Assembly: GCF_003023845.1 (NCBI RefSeq) | Contig: NZ_PYFT01000001.1 | Coordinates: 6,882,001-6,946,000, forward strand | Length of the DNA stretch: 64,000 nucleotides | Reading direction: 5' to 3' | DNA from: Adhaeribacter arboris | Lineage (GTDB): Bacteria; Bacteroidota; Bacteroidia; Cytophagales; Hymenobacteraceae | Shown here: positions 10,317 to 19,242 of the stretch, piece after piece | Layout of the letters: the number at the start of each line of letters is the position of its first letter | How positions within the stretch are numbered: position 1 is the stretch's first letter | The notes under the pieces: model-generated | What the model was told of the DNA's origin: nothing | Databases searched by the model: none | What the model saw: the letters and a program-made list of their open reading frames with translations, nothing else | Translations under genes and position numbers: made by a program

Positions 10317-12629
10317 TCATTTAATCAGTTCCTGCACGGTAAATGCTTTTTGGCGGGCTTTCAGGTTCTGACGGATTTTGGCGACTTCTTCGGCGCTAAC
10401 TTTATCGGCATTGTTTTGCCACGACCGCCGGATATAGCTAAGCACTTGGGCAATATCTTCGTTAGCTAAATCTTTATCGTAACCAATTCCCGGCATGTCG
10501 CCGTTAATTTCGGGTGCCTTATACAAGTGCCCTTTTACCTGTACCGGACCAGTTAAGCCAAATAATACAATCGAAACTAGTTTTTCTTTGTCGCCGGTAA
10601 CCCACTCAGAACCATTTAAGGGAGGAGCTAAACCGTTTACTCCGTTACCATCCGGCCCGTGACAAGTCTGGCAAGTAGAAGTGAACATAGCAGCACCTTT
10701 CGGGAATTCTTTTAACAGTACTTTCGGGTCTTTATTTTTCCGGGCACTTTTAATATTGGCAACAACTCCTCGCAATTCTTGGTGAATAACTAAATTGGTA
10801 TCCGGCGCCAGAACTACTAATTCTTTTTGGAAAGCTTCTTCCTGCTCCGGTAGGGTGCTAATGAGGGCATCCGCTACGTACTCGTTATTCGGGAAACTTT
10901 TAACTAACTGCTGCCGCAAGGTTTTAGCGGCAGTTTTATCAATCGGCTGTAGGTAAGAAACCAGGAAGGCAAGGTAGGGTGCGGCTAAGGTATCATTCTG
11001 CGATATTAGACTTTTTAATTCGGGTAAGTAGCTTTTATAAGTATTTTTCGTCAGCACGGAAGGTAATACGCTCAAAGCTTGCATGCGCACGGGCCAGGTA
11101 GGCTCCCGAAGTAAGTTTAAAACTTCCTCGGTTTGTAACGCACCTAATCCTTCTAAAGTCCATAAGGCGTGCATCACCAACAAGGAGTTGTCCTTATGTT
11201 TTAGGGCCTGGTGCAAAGCGGGTAAGGCTTGCGTGTACTTGCTGTCGATTAACATTTGTTGGGCTTTGTCCCGCACCCAACCATTCGCATGCCCTAATAA
11301 AGTAACTAGCTGGTCCGGATTTCCGGGTAAGGTAACCGCTTTTGCCGGTTTATTTGCCGGGACAATTTTGTAAATGCGGCCGCAATTTAAAGGTTGGGTA
11401 AGCTGCCGGCGGCCAATTTCGTTTTTTAAATAAGTGGTTAAGTACGTTTTATGTTGAATGATACCCCGGTACATATCCACCACGTACAAAGAGCCATCCG
11501 GGGCGTCGTATAAATTTACCGGTCGGAAACGCTCGTCTACGCTGGTTAAAAATTCATGACCTTGGTAAGCTTGTTCACCTTTCACCACTAAGCCTTGCTC
11601 GTTAATTATGTTACGCTTAATCAGGTTGGCGGAAGGCTCCGCCACAAAAACACTGGTCGCATACTCGGGGCCAAATAAATCACCGCGGTATACCAAAGGG
11701 GCGCAGGCCGCGGTAAAGTTTACCAGGTGCTTACTTTCATTTAAAATGCCGTTCATGTAGCCGCGGTTAACCCCAGGCGTAGGGCGGGAAGGATATACCT
11801 TATTATCCGCCACAATTTTTTGCACGTATCCGGCTACCCGGCGCTGATTTTTATTGGTAGCGCCTAAACCCGGGGTAAAATAATCGCCTAATAAATTTTC
11901 GGAGTTGGTATTGTAATATAAGCGTCCGTAATTATCCTGGCTGATGCCCCATTGACCCCGGAAGTGAGTGGGTTCTATGAGCCATTTATCGCCTTTTTTC
12001 CGGTAACGCTTACTCGATTTGGCATTGTAAATCCAATTATCCATGGCCCGGTATAAGCCGTTCGGTTGGTGTTCTACGTTACCTCCTTCGGCATAGGAAG
12101 CATCTACCAAAGTTTTTTTACCCGGCCGATCATTTTTAATTTCGTAATAATACAAGCTAGGCGGCTCGGCTACTAAAATGCCCTTTTCAATTAAACAAAT
12201 AGCTCGGGGGAGGACAAGGGAATCTAGAAATATCCTGCGTTCATCCGGTGTTCCGTCTTGGTTGGTATCTTCCAGAATTACGATTTTACCAGTGGGCTTA
12301 TCTTCGCCGGTGCCAATAGTATCGGGCATGTAGCCATCCATTTCTACTACCCAAGGGCGCGCCTTCTCATCAAATGTTAAAGCTACCGGAGTACTCACTA
12401 AAGGTTCGGCAGCGATTAATTTTACTTCAAAACCTGGTTCTACCCGCATTTTATTTATTGCTTCCAGCGGGGAAATTACCGGTGACGAACTTAAATCCAC
12501 TGGAGCAGGTTCCGTTTTCCGGTTTGTTTCCGGAGCAGTTGTCTGGGTAACCTGGAGGGGTTTATTCGTGTGGCAGTAAAATAAAAAACAAGTAAGAACT
12601 AGTAGAAAAACGGATCTTAATTTAAGCAT
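10317..12629 (-). CDS. PVC-type haem-binding CxxCH protein with HEAT-like repeats
   Basis: A 770-residue exported protein. The N-terminal hydrophobic stretch is followed by Cys19, but the lipobox is not canonical, so lipidation is uncertain. Residues about 60-430 form a beta-propeller-like membrane-bound dehydrogenase domain beginning FEVKLIAAEPLVSTPVALTF and WVVEMDGYMPDT, typical of the Planctomycete/Verrucomicrobia-type N-terminal domain. Residues about 440-560 look like HEAT repeats (LLGHANGWVRDKAQQML and similar). A class I cytochrome c domain follows, with CQTCH at 653-657. These proteins are thought to oxidise sugars or related compounds in the envelope and pass electrons to the respiratory chain; substrate unproven. 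The MFS transporter upstream on the same strand begins its coding end 150 bp away and may be functionally linked. Confidence 0.85.
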   Translation of the reverse strand: MLKLRSVFLLVLTCFLFYCHTNKPLQVTQTTAPETNRKTEPAPVDLSSSPVISPLEAINKMRVEPGFEVKLIAAEPLVSTPVALTFDEKARPWVVEMDGYMPDTIGTGEDKPTGKIVILEDTNQDGTPDERRIFLDSLVLPRAICLIEKGILVAEPPSLYYYEIKNDRPGKKTLVDASYAEGGNVEHQPNGLYRAMDNWIYNAKSSKRYRKKGDKWLIEPTHFRGQWGISQDNYGRLYYNTNSENLLGDYFTPGLGATNKNQRRVAGYVQKIVADNKVYPSRPTPGVNRGYMNGILNESKHLVNFTAACAPLVYRGDLFGPEYATSVFVAEPSANLIKRNIINEQGLVVKGEQAYQGHEFLTSVDERFRPVNLYDAPDGSLYVVDMYRGIIQHKTYLTTYLKNEIGRRQLTQPLNCGRIYKIVPANKPAKAVTLPGNPDQLVTLLGHANGWVRDKAQQMLIDSKYTQALPALHQALKHKDNSLLVMHALWTLEGLGALQTEEVLNLLREPTWPVRMQALSVLPSVLTKNTYKSYLPELKSLISQNDTLAAPYLAFLVSYLQPIDKTAAKTLRQQLVKSFPNNEYVADALISTLPEQEEAFQKELVVLAPDTNLVIHQELRGVVANIKSARKNKDPKVLLKEFPKGAAMFTSTCQTCHGPDGNGVNGLAPPLNGSEWVTGDKEKLVSIVLFGLTGPVQVKGHLYKAPEINGDMPGIGYDKDLANEDIAQVLSYIRRSWQNNADKVSAEEVAKIRQNLKARQKAFTVQELIK

Positions 12630-12779
12630 AAAGAATAAAACAAATAATGTTTTTTAAATTAACCTGTCCTTTAGTTTATCAAAGAAACCTGGAAAATATT
12701 GTAAGACTAACCATTTATTAGTCATTATTTTAACTACTAGTAAGGGCGGTTAAGTTCCGATTGATAAAAGGAGGTGTTT

Positions 12780-14132
12780 TTATAAATCAACGGGTTTCAT
12801 GCGGGCAGTGAGCAAGTGAATAACGAACCAGGCCACAAAATAGGCAAACCCGCAAATTATAAATAAAATATTGTAACCCGCTCCAATGTTGCCGGCCGCC
12901 TTGTAGGAGTCTAGCAGCGAACCTACCAGTAAAGGAAATAAAGCAGATGCAATGGACCCCGCCATACCGCCCACACCTACCACCGAACTTACTGCTTTCT
13001 TCGGCACAATATCGGATACAATAGTAAATATATTGGCGCTCCAAGCTTGGTGAGCGGCCGCCGCTAAACTAATAATACCTACCGCCACCCAAATATTGGG
13101 GGCGTACTGGGCTAATATAATGGGCAATACCGCAAATGCGACGCAGAGTAAAGTTGCTTTCCGGGCTTTTAATACCGGCCAGCCGCGTTTAATTAAATAA
13201 GATGATAAATAACCGCCGCCAATGCTGCCAAAGGTAGTGGCTGTATACACAATGGCTAAATGTAAGCTGGGTTTTTTAAGATCGAGGTTAAACGTGGTGG
13301 CAAAATAGGAGGGAAGCCAAAACAGGAAAAACCACCACACTGGGTCGGTTAAAACTTTACCTAAAATAAACACCCAGGTTTGGCGAATCTGGAGTAAGCG
13401 ACTCCACTTTAATTTACCCGTATTTTCGGGTGCAGGTGGTTCGTTATCGCTGTGAATATACGCAAATTCAGGGGGGGTAATTTTTTTGTGCCGGCTCGGG
13501 ATTTCGTATAAAAACCACCAGAACAGCAACCAAATAAACCCGATGGCGCCGGTAATTAAAAAAGCTTCCTGCCAGCCATAAGCTCCTAAGATCCAGGGTA
13601 CTAAAATAGGAGCTGCCACAGCCCCAATGCTGGTGCCGGAATTGAAAATACCAGTGGCCAAAGCTCTTTCTTTTTTCGGGAACCACTCCGCTACGGCTTT
13701 CACGGCCGCCGGAAAGTTACCCGCTTCCCCTAAGCCCAATAAGCCTCTAACTATGCTAAAGCCCAAGGTGCTTTTTACAAGAGCGTGTAACATAGCCGCC
13801 ACACTCCAAATAATAATCGAGATGGTATAGCCTAATTTAGTACCTATTCTATCAATAAAATTACCAAAGATAATATACCCAAGGGCATAAGAAGAGGCAA
13901 AAACCATTACAATATTCCCGTAATCCGTTTCCGTCCAGTTAAATTCATTTTCCAGGGTAGGTTTTAGTAAACCAATCACCTGCCGGTCGATATAGTTAAT
14001 GGTAGTGGCAAAAAATAAAAGCGCACAAACCACCCAGCGGTAATTTCCTGTTTTTGGTTCGGGCGTAATGGGGTTAGTAGGGGAGGTAGTTGCTCCGGCG
14101 GCTTGAAATTTTAAAGATTTACTATTTTCCAT
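12780..14132 (-). CDS. MFS transporter, anion:cation symporter (hexuronate/glucarate-like) type
   Basis: A 450-residue inner-membrane protein with about 12 hydrophobic segments. The first segment continues into NYIDRQVIGLLKPTL, which matches the start of the ACS family (ExuT, GarP, GudP and related sugar-acid carriers). The loop motif GNFIDRIGTKLGY (DRxG type) and RGLLGLGEAGNFPAA are also family marks. These carriers import hexuronates, aldarates or similar acids with protons. The exact substrate cannot be read from sequence. The gene precedes the haem-binding dehydrogenase gene on the same strand with a 150-bp gap, so the two may serve one pathway: oxidise outside, import the acid. Confidence 0.85.
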   Translation of the reverse strand: MENSKSLKFQAAGATTSPTNPITPEPKTGNYRWVVCALLFFATTINYIDRQVIGLLKPTLENEFNWTETDYGNIVMVFASSYALGYIIFGNFIDRIGTKLGYTISIIIWSVAAMLHALVKSTLGFSIVRGLLGLGEAGNFPAAVKAVAEWFPKKERALATGIFNSGTSIGAVAAPILVPWILGAYGWQEAFLITGAIGFIWLLFWWFLYEIPSRHKKITPPEFAYIHSDNEPPAPENTGKLKWSRLLQIRQTWVFILGKVLTDPVWWFFLFWLPSYFATTFNLDLKKPSLHLAIVYTATTFGSIGGGYLSSYLIKRGWPVLKARKATLLCVAFAVLPIILAQYAPNIWVAVGIISLAAAAHQAWSANIFTIVSDIVPKKAVSSVVGVGGMAGSIASALFPLLVGSLLDSYKAAGNIGAGYNILFIICGFAYFVAWFVIHLLTARMKPVDL

Positions 14133-14835
14133 TATTATAATCTTATGTAACTACCACTTTTCCTCCGGTTGCCGGAAACGGGACATAAATTAGTAATAAA
14201 GAGGAAAGAATTCTAAATTTTTCCGGTTGTACTCAAAAAGAATCTATACGTAACTAAAAATACTAAGTAAAAAGCCACAATATTATAACATTAGAAATTA
14301 GATTTTTTCTAAGATCGGCAATTGAAATCAAAAGTTTAATGGAGTGGGATTTGCCTGGCTACTTTGTAAGAAAAGAAATACTAAATCCAATTTTGAAGGC
14401 TGTATTGTTATCCGTAGGTGATTTACCTTGGAGTATGTTCCAATCTCCAAACCGCGTGTTATTGGGTTTAACAAGTCTCGGCTTGCCTCATATCCGACTG
14501 CCTAGGTGTTTTCAACGGTTTCCAACTATTAGAATCTATAAATACGCCTTAGATATTCTGGAAGAATCTAATGGGTAGCCAATTGTAGTCATGACTTAAA
14601 ATTTAGACATCTTACGACTAGATTAGCTACTAAAAGGTTTCCAGTTAAATTCTAGTTGAAGGACTTCGTTCAAGTAAGATTTTCTAGAAAGATCGAGAGT
14701 GGTTGTTTTATACTTGAGTTTATTCTGTTCGAGTACTTAAATACTCGAACAGAATAAACTTAGATTATTATCTCAATTAGTATAGTAAAAAATAGGATTA
14801 TATTAACTAAAGAACAACTTATAACTAACAGATGC
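14133..14835. other. Gene-poor stretch containing a long palindrome
   Basis: About 700 bp between the MFS gene and an outer-membrane protein gene. A 79-codon open stretch at 14339-14578 has no recognisable features and is probably chance. The only structured element I see is the palindrome at 14717-14760. Confidence 0.5.
14717..14760. repeat. Perfect 19-bp inverted repeat (palindrome)
   Basis: Arms 14717-14735 and 14742-14760 are exact reverse complements around a 6-nt loop (CTTAAA). No T run follows on either strand, so a simple terminator is unlikely. It lies 76 bp beyond the stop of the outer-membrane protein gene and could protect the mRNA 3' end or be a protein-binding or transposition relic. 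Confidence 0.8.
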
Positions 14836-15477
14836 TCAATATTTATGACGCGGCCGTTCGGTGTGAATGCCCATTTTACCCCGGTACAGGAAAGCATGGA
14901 TAGCTACTCCAAAGGTTGGGCCGAATTCAGTTTGCCGGATAGCACCCGTAGAGGTAGGATAATTATTTTGTAAATAGCGAAACGATAAAAGGGGTTCGAT
15001 AGCTACTTTTTGATTCAGGAAATGAGTATACCCAAGGGCTACTTTACCTTCAATTAATTTTGAATCTACGGTAGAGTTTAAATTTTCCAGGCCGATACTA
15101 AAGCCGGTTTCCCCGAATAAACCATTTTTCAGGTAGCCTCTCACAAATGGACCGTACAAGAAAAGAGTACTTATGGGTCCGGTGCCTTTTAATTCGTTTT
15201 TATAATTAAAATGATTTATGCTGGCTTGCAAGCCTACTGCAATATTGGAGGTAATAAAATAACCGGCTTTTAAATCGCCTTTAAAATCAACTACGGTTCC
15301 CCTATCTGGGTTAGCTTCGGTGCTGGTGGCAGTGCGGGAATAACTACGAAAAGATCCGTTAACGGAACCACCTACCAAATAGGTGCCTTTCTTCACAAAA
15401 GTTTTAAGCGAACTTTGGTTTGTTTGGGAGTAAGCAATAGTGGATACAAGTAAAAAGAAGAGAAGGAGATAACGCAT
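14836..15477 (-). CDS. Small outer-membrane beta-barrel protein
   Basis: A 213-residue protein with a clear signal peptide (MRYLLLFFLLVSTIAYSQ). After it come alternating strands with Gly/Tyr/Phe patterns (TYLVGGSVNGSFRSYS, KAGYFITSNIAVGLQASI, FGPTFGVAIHAFLYRGKMG) as expected of an 8-10 stranded outer-membrane barrel of the OmpW/OprF-like fold. The length is right for such a barrel. No enzyme motif is present. The gene is separate from the patatin gene upstream by 121 bp. Function unknown beyond an outer-membrane location. Confidence 0.75.
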   Translation of the reverse strand: MRYLLLFFLLVSTIAYSQTNQSSLKTFVKKGTYLVGGSVNGSFRSYSRTATSTEANPDRGTVVDFKGDLKAGYFITSNIAVGLQASINHFNYKNELKGTGPISTLFLYGPFVRGYLKNGLFGETGFSIGLENLNSTVDSKLIEGKVALGYTHFLNQKVAIEPLLSFRYLQNNYPTSTGAIRQTEFGPTFGVAIHAFLYRGKMGIHTERPRHKY

Positions 15478-15598
15478 ATTATTAAGGAATTTTGTTATTT
15501 ACATAATTACTATAAATAACAAATGATATGCCGTAAATAAATCTGATTTCTTCTTTCTATAATTCAATTTAAAGGTAGTTTTTAGGAAATTTTTAGAG

Positions 15599-16360
15599 TT
15601 AACTATTCTTTAAAGCTACTAATTTGTCTGCCAAAGAGATGGTGTGTTCGTAACCTGCCTCAAACATAAACCGGGCATTTTTTAAATCTGTTAAACTAAA
15701 ATATTTTAGAGCAGGCGGCTCAATAATTAAGTTACATAAAGATAAACGAGGATGCACATTATTGTTAATGGCCAGATGGCAAGTGCGCTCCAGAATGCTC
15801 CGGAAAGTTTTCAGTTCGGCTTGGGTGTTCATGGGGTTTACGTGCAGGGCAATCCGGAAATCGGTGATATTTAGTAAACACTCTACTGGTAAATTATTCA
15901 GTAATCCGCCATCCACGAGTAAGTGGTTTTGGTACTCTACCGGTGGGCTTAGCAGCGGGACGGTATTCGAAGCTAATAAAGGAGTAATTAAATTGCCCGA
16001 AGAAAAATATACCGTAGTACCCTGCCGTAAATCCGTAGCGCAAATAAAAAGCGGCAGGTTTAAATCTTCGAAGGTTTTGTTGCCTAAGTACTTACTAAAT
16101 TCTTTTTCTAACTTATCTAACCGGATTAAGCCCCTTTTATTAAACGCGGGCTTGGCCAATTGCCAGTACGGTAATTCAGTGGCCAGCTTATATATTTCTT
16201 CCGGCGTATAGCCCGCCGCAAAAAAAGCTCCGGCAATAGCCCCGGAGCTCACCCCCGATATCGCGTGCAAAGGTATTTGTAGTTCGGTGAGCGCTTTTAA
16301 AGCTCCCAAATGCGCCACGCCGTGTACCGCTCCACCCGACATTACTAAACCTATTTTCAT
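15599..16360 (-). CDS. Patatin-like phospholipase family protein
   Basis: A 253-residue, probably cytosolic lipid acyl hydrolase. The oxyanion-hole loop is GGAVHGVAHLGAL at residues 9-21. The nucleophile elbow GVSSG puts Ser38 in the GxSxG motif, and the catalytic Asp150 is in VDGGLLNNLPV. This is the complete Ser-Asp dyad of RssA-type bacterial patatins. Its ATG lies 4 bp after the stop of the metallo-hydrolase gene, so the two genes form an operon. Substrate (phospholipid or other ester) unknown. Confidence 0.9.
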   Translation of the reverse strand: MKIGLVMSGGAVHGVAHLGALKALTELQIPLHAISGVSSGAIAGAFFAAGYTPEEIYKLATELPYWQLAKPAFNKRGLIRLDKLEKEFSKYLGNKTFEDLNLPLFICATDLRQGTTVYFSSGNLITPLLASNTVPLLSPPVEYQNHLLVDGGLLNNLPVECLLNITDFRIALHVNPMNTQAELKTFRSILERTCHLAINNNVHPRLSLCNLIIEPPALKYFSLTDLKNARFMFEAGYEHTISLADKLVALKNS

Positions 16361-16364
16361 TCGT

Positions 16365-17207
16365 TTATACTTCCGCTAAGGTAAAGGCTTCGTTCATACG
16401 AACTCCTTTTTCGGTAGGTTTTACGGTGCAGCACTCATTGGTAGGATCGTGTTCAAAAAATAAAATGTATTGTTCTGCCGCGGCAGTATTTAAAAATTGT
16501 TCTTTTTCCTGCAAAGTTAGTAAGGGCCTTGTGTCGTAACCCATTACGTAAGGTATCGGTAAATGCCCTACGGAGGGAAGGAGATCCGCCACGTAAACTA
16601 ATTTTTTACCTTTGTACGGTATTACCGGCAGCATCATTTTATCCGTGTGCCCATCTACATATAAAATATCGAACTGCGGCAACGGCGAAGGTTGCTGCGG
16701 ATGAATAAACTGTAAATGGCCACTTTCGGCTAAGGGTAAGATATTCTCTTTTAAAAAACTGGCTTTTTCGCGGGCATTGGGCTCGGTAGCCCATTTGTAA
16801 TGATCGGTGTTGGTCCAGTAGGTGGCATTCGGAAAAGTAAGTTCCAGCGCTGTTCGGTTATGATTATATTGGACTGCCCCGCCGCAATGGTCAAAATGCA
16901 AGTGGGTTAAAAAAACATCGGTAATATCGGAGGAATGAAAGCCTAGATTTTGAAGCGAAGCGGCTAAAGTACGTTCCCCGTGCAGGTAATAATGCGAAAA
17001 GAATTTTGCGTCTTGCTTAGTACCAATGCCGGTATCAATTAAAATTAATTGCTTGCTGTCTTCTATCAGCAAGCAGCGCATGGCCCAGGTACACAGGTTA
17101 TTTTCATCCGCAGGATTCGTTCGTTGCCAGATGCTTTTGGGCACCACACCGAACATAGCGCCTCCGTCTAATTTAAAAAAACCGGTATCTATAACGTGAA
17201 AAAGCAA
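16365..17207 (-). CDS. MBL-fold metallo-hydrolase
   Basis: A 280-residue metallo-beta-lactamase-fold hydrolase. The metal-binding motif THLHFDHCGG gives His102, His104, Asp106 and His107. Further metal ligands are expected at the HTDKM and EHD segments. The N-terminus (GFFKLDGGAMFGVVPKSIWQ) resembles a family related to AHL-lactonase-like and quinol-type MBL enzymes. No signal peptide, so cytosolic. The start is a TTG at 17207, because no ATG precedes the conserved N-terminal region before an upstream stop. It is the first gene of an operon with the patatin gene. Substrate unknown; a lactone or ester is plausible. Confidence 0.85.
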   Translation of the reverse strand: MLFHVIDTGFFKLDGGAMFGVVPKSIWQRTNPADENNLCTWAMRCLLIEDSKQLILIDTGIGTKQDAKFFSHYYLHGERTLAASLQNLGFHSSDITDVFLTHLHFDHCGGAVQYNHNRTALELTFPNATYWTNTDHYKWATEPNAREKASFLKENILPLAESGHLQFIHPQQPSPLPQFDILYVDGHTDKMMLPVIPYKGKKLVYVADLLPSVGHLPIPYVMGYDTRPLLTLQEKEQFLNTAAAEQYILFFEHDPTNECCTVKPTEKGVRMNEAFTLAEV

Positions 17208-17210
17208 TTT

Positions 17211-17334
17211 AGTTAAGAGTTATGAATTGAAATGTAAATGCCCATTATGTATTTACTTCTTTTGATGATTTCGACTTGGAAGTTTATTCCATTACCTAAA
17301 CGTGATATAAACTAATAACTCATAACTCTTAACT
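17211..17334. repeat. 15-bp inverted repeat bracketing an intergenic gap
   Basis: AGTTAAGAGTTATGA (17211-17225) recurs as its exact reverse complement at 17320-17334, with 94 bp between. The right arm touches the accA stop codon. The sequence resembles simple AGTTATGA-type intergenic motifs of this lineage. Function unknown. Confidence 0.7.
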
Positions 17335-18284
17335 TACAACTCCTGCACTACTCCCATCGCGGAAAATTTCTCGATGCGTTGAATAATTCGTTCTTCGGCG
17401 GGAATAGCGTCTAACTCCGTTAAAGTTTTCAGGATATGTTTTTTGAGCATACGAATCATTTTTTCGGGTTCGGTATGGGCGCCGCCCAAAGGTTCTTTAA
17501 TGATGCCATCAATCAAGCTGTTTTTCAGCATGTCGGTAGCCGTTAATTTCAAGGCTTCGGCAGCTTGTTCTTTGTAATTCCAACTGCGCCATAAAATAGA
17601 AGAACAAGATTCCGGCGAAATGACGGAGTACCAGGTGTTTTCGAGCATGTGTACCCGGTCACCAATGGCTATTCCTAAAGCGCCGCCCGAAGCACCTTCG
17701 CCGATTATAATGCAAATAACCGGCACTTTTAACATAAACATTTCTTTTAAGTTGCGGGCAATTGCCTCGCCCTGGCCGCGTTCTTCGGCTTCCATACCCG
17801 GGTAAGCTCCCGGCGTATCGATGAAAGTAACAATGGGTTTATTAAATTTTTCGGCCATTTTCATTAAACGCAAGGCTTTGCGATACCCTTCAGGGTTGGC
17901 CATCCCGAAATTGCGCATTTGCCGTTGTTTGGTGTTGCGCCCTTTTTGTTGCCCGATAAACATAATCGTGCGGCCATCTACTTCGCCGAAGCCACCCACC
18001 ATCGCTTTATCGTCGGAAACGCTGCGGTCGCCGTGCAATTCAATAAATTTAGTGGCAAGGCCTTCAATGTAATCGAGGGTATACGGGCGATCCGGATGGC
18101 GGGACATTTGTACTCGCTGCCAACGGGTTAAGTTCGCGTAGGTCTCTTTTTTTAAAGTTTTTATTTTATCTTCTAACGCTTTAACCGCCTCGGTTACATC
18201 TACCTGGCTTTCAGCCGCCAGTTTTTTCATCTCTTTTAATTTGCCTTCAAGCGCTGCGATAGGTTGTTCAAAATCTAGAAACAT
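17334..18284 (-). CDS. accA: Acetyl-CoA carboxylase carboxyltransferase subunit alpha
   Basis: A 316-residue cytosolic subunit of acetyl-CoA carboxylase, which with AccD transfers the carboxyl group from biotin to acetyl-CoA in fatty-acid synthesis. The start [19 protein letters not shown] matches AccA N-termini, so the ATG at 18284 is used and not a weaker start nine codons upstream. Family segments are present: a helical N-terminus, [51 protein letters not shown] and [17 protein letters not shown]. Length is normal and the gene is complete. AccB, AccC and AccD are not in the window. Confidence 0.96.
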   Translation of the reverse strand: MFLDFEQPIAALEGKLKEMKKLAAESQVDVTEAVKALEDKIKTLKKETYANLTRWQRVQMSRHPDRPYTLDYIEGLATKFIELHGDRSVSDDKAMVGGFGEVDGRTIMFIGQQKGRNTKQRQMRNFGMANPEGYRKALRLMKMAEKFNKPIVTFIDTPGAYPGMEAEERGQGEAIARNLKEMFMLKVPVICIIIGEGASGGALGIAIGDRVHMLENTWYSVISPESCSSILWRSWNYKEQAAEALKLTATDMLKNSLIDGIIKEPLGGAHTEPEKMIRMLKKHILKTLTELDAIPAEERIIQRIEKFSAMGVVQEL

Positions 18285-18435
18285 ACATCCGGGATTAGTT
18301 CTACTACACAAAGTTAAGGGAATCTTAGAATTTATGTAAGCGTCCGGAAATTAATTGCCGGGCTATAAAAAGCTCCCTGTCTTTGAATTAGATAGCGTTT
18401 AGTTCTTAAATAAATTAAATTTTTTGTTGCCAGGT

Positions 18436-18467
18436 ATTGCAGAATCAAATTTAACCCTATACATTTG
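18436..18467 (+). promoter_or_regulatory. Bacteroidota-type promoter of tRNA-Asp
   Basis: TACATTTG (18460-18467) is an exact TAnnTTTG -7 element; ATTG (18436-18439), 20 bp upstream, is a near match to the -33 TTTG. The element ends 42 bp before the tRNA, almost the same spacing as for tRNA-Glu. Confidence 0.55.
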
Positions 18468-18509
18468 CATCACTTTAAAGCGAAATGCCCCTGAATCTTT
18501 AAAGTAAAC

Positions 18510-18583
18510 GGTCCGGTAGTTCAGTTGGTTAGAATGCCGCCCTGTCACGGCGGAGGTCGCGGGTTCGAGTCCCGTCCGGACCG
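18510..18583 (+). tRNA. tRNA-Asp (anticodon GUC)
   Basis: A 74-nt cloverleaf: acceptor stem GGTCCGG with CCGGACC and discriminator G, as expected for Asp; D arm GTTC...GAAT; anticodon stem CCGCC/GGCGG around CTGTCAC giving GTC; T arm GCGGG-TTCGAGT-CCCGT. CCA is not encoded. Confidence 0.97.
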
Positions 18584-18584
18584 C

Positions 18585-18620
18585 AAAAAAGCTCTTAGAT
18601 TTATTTCTAAGAGCTTTTTT
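18585..18620 (+). terminator. Rho-independent terminator of tRNA-Asp
   Basis: A perfect 15-bp stem (AAAAAAGCTCTTAGA with TCTAAGAGCTTTTTT) begins 2 bp after the tRNA and ends in a T run. Confidence 0.85.
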
Positions 18621-18621
18621 T

Positions 18622-19242
18622 GTTTACTTCGGAAATATTTAAAACGCCAATTTTTACGATGTTAAGGGTTCATGACAATAATACCCAATTGTGTTGACTC
18701 GTTTCCAGAAAGTATTCGAAAGAGAAGCAAACCTGCTAGATTTCCAAAATAGGCTTGTTCGAAACCTAGGTTCTGGCTATGCCCGTCAAATTTACTTTCC
18801 TCATCCTACTGGAAGGTTCTAATCGGCCGAAAAGAAGAACTTAAGCGAAGTAGTACCGGTGATTCCCTCCTGAAATCAACCAATAACCTTTTAAGATGGC
18901 TTTAGCTGTTATTTAAAAATGGTTAGATTTTTCCACCAGGCTGACTCAATAGAAAAGGTTCTGAGTACTTCAACGAAATTAGTTTAAACTACCATTATAA
19001 CTTACTGATCCTCCTAAAAGAATTAGTCGAACAATTACTAACCGACCACTACTTATTCTATTTATTCTAAACCTACTTTCCGGACAATCCAATTTTAAAA
19101 ATGTACCGGATTTCATCCGCAGCTGTTAGGGCAGATGATTTAGGCGATTGGGTAATAGTAGTTGATTTCTGCAGGAAGTTAATAATCCCATACCATTCCA
19201 TCCAAAAGATTTAAAAAACCGTTTGACCAGGAACTGTTTTTC
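18622..19242. other. Gene-free stretch with MITE-like ends
   Basis: About 620 bp without a credible gene. ATACCCAAT at 18681-18689 and GCGATTGGGTA at 19144-19154 resemble the two ends of the 125-bp repeat found at 42.8 and 50.6 kb. This stretch may therefore hold a longer, decayed relative. The rest is featureless to me. Confidence 0.35.

Noticed and set aside
10203-10469. 88-codon open stretch at the end of the histidine kinase region
   Set aside because: Most of it is antisense to the cytochrome end of the haem-binding protein; no independent support.
14339-14578. 79-codon open stretch on the plus strand starting with ATG
   Set aside because: No recognisable motif, no promoter, unusual composition for this genome, and it lies in a stretch that otherwise looks non-coding.
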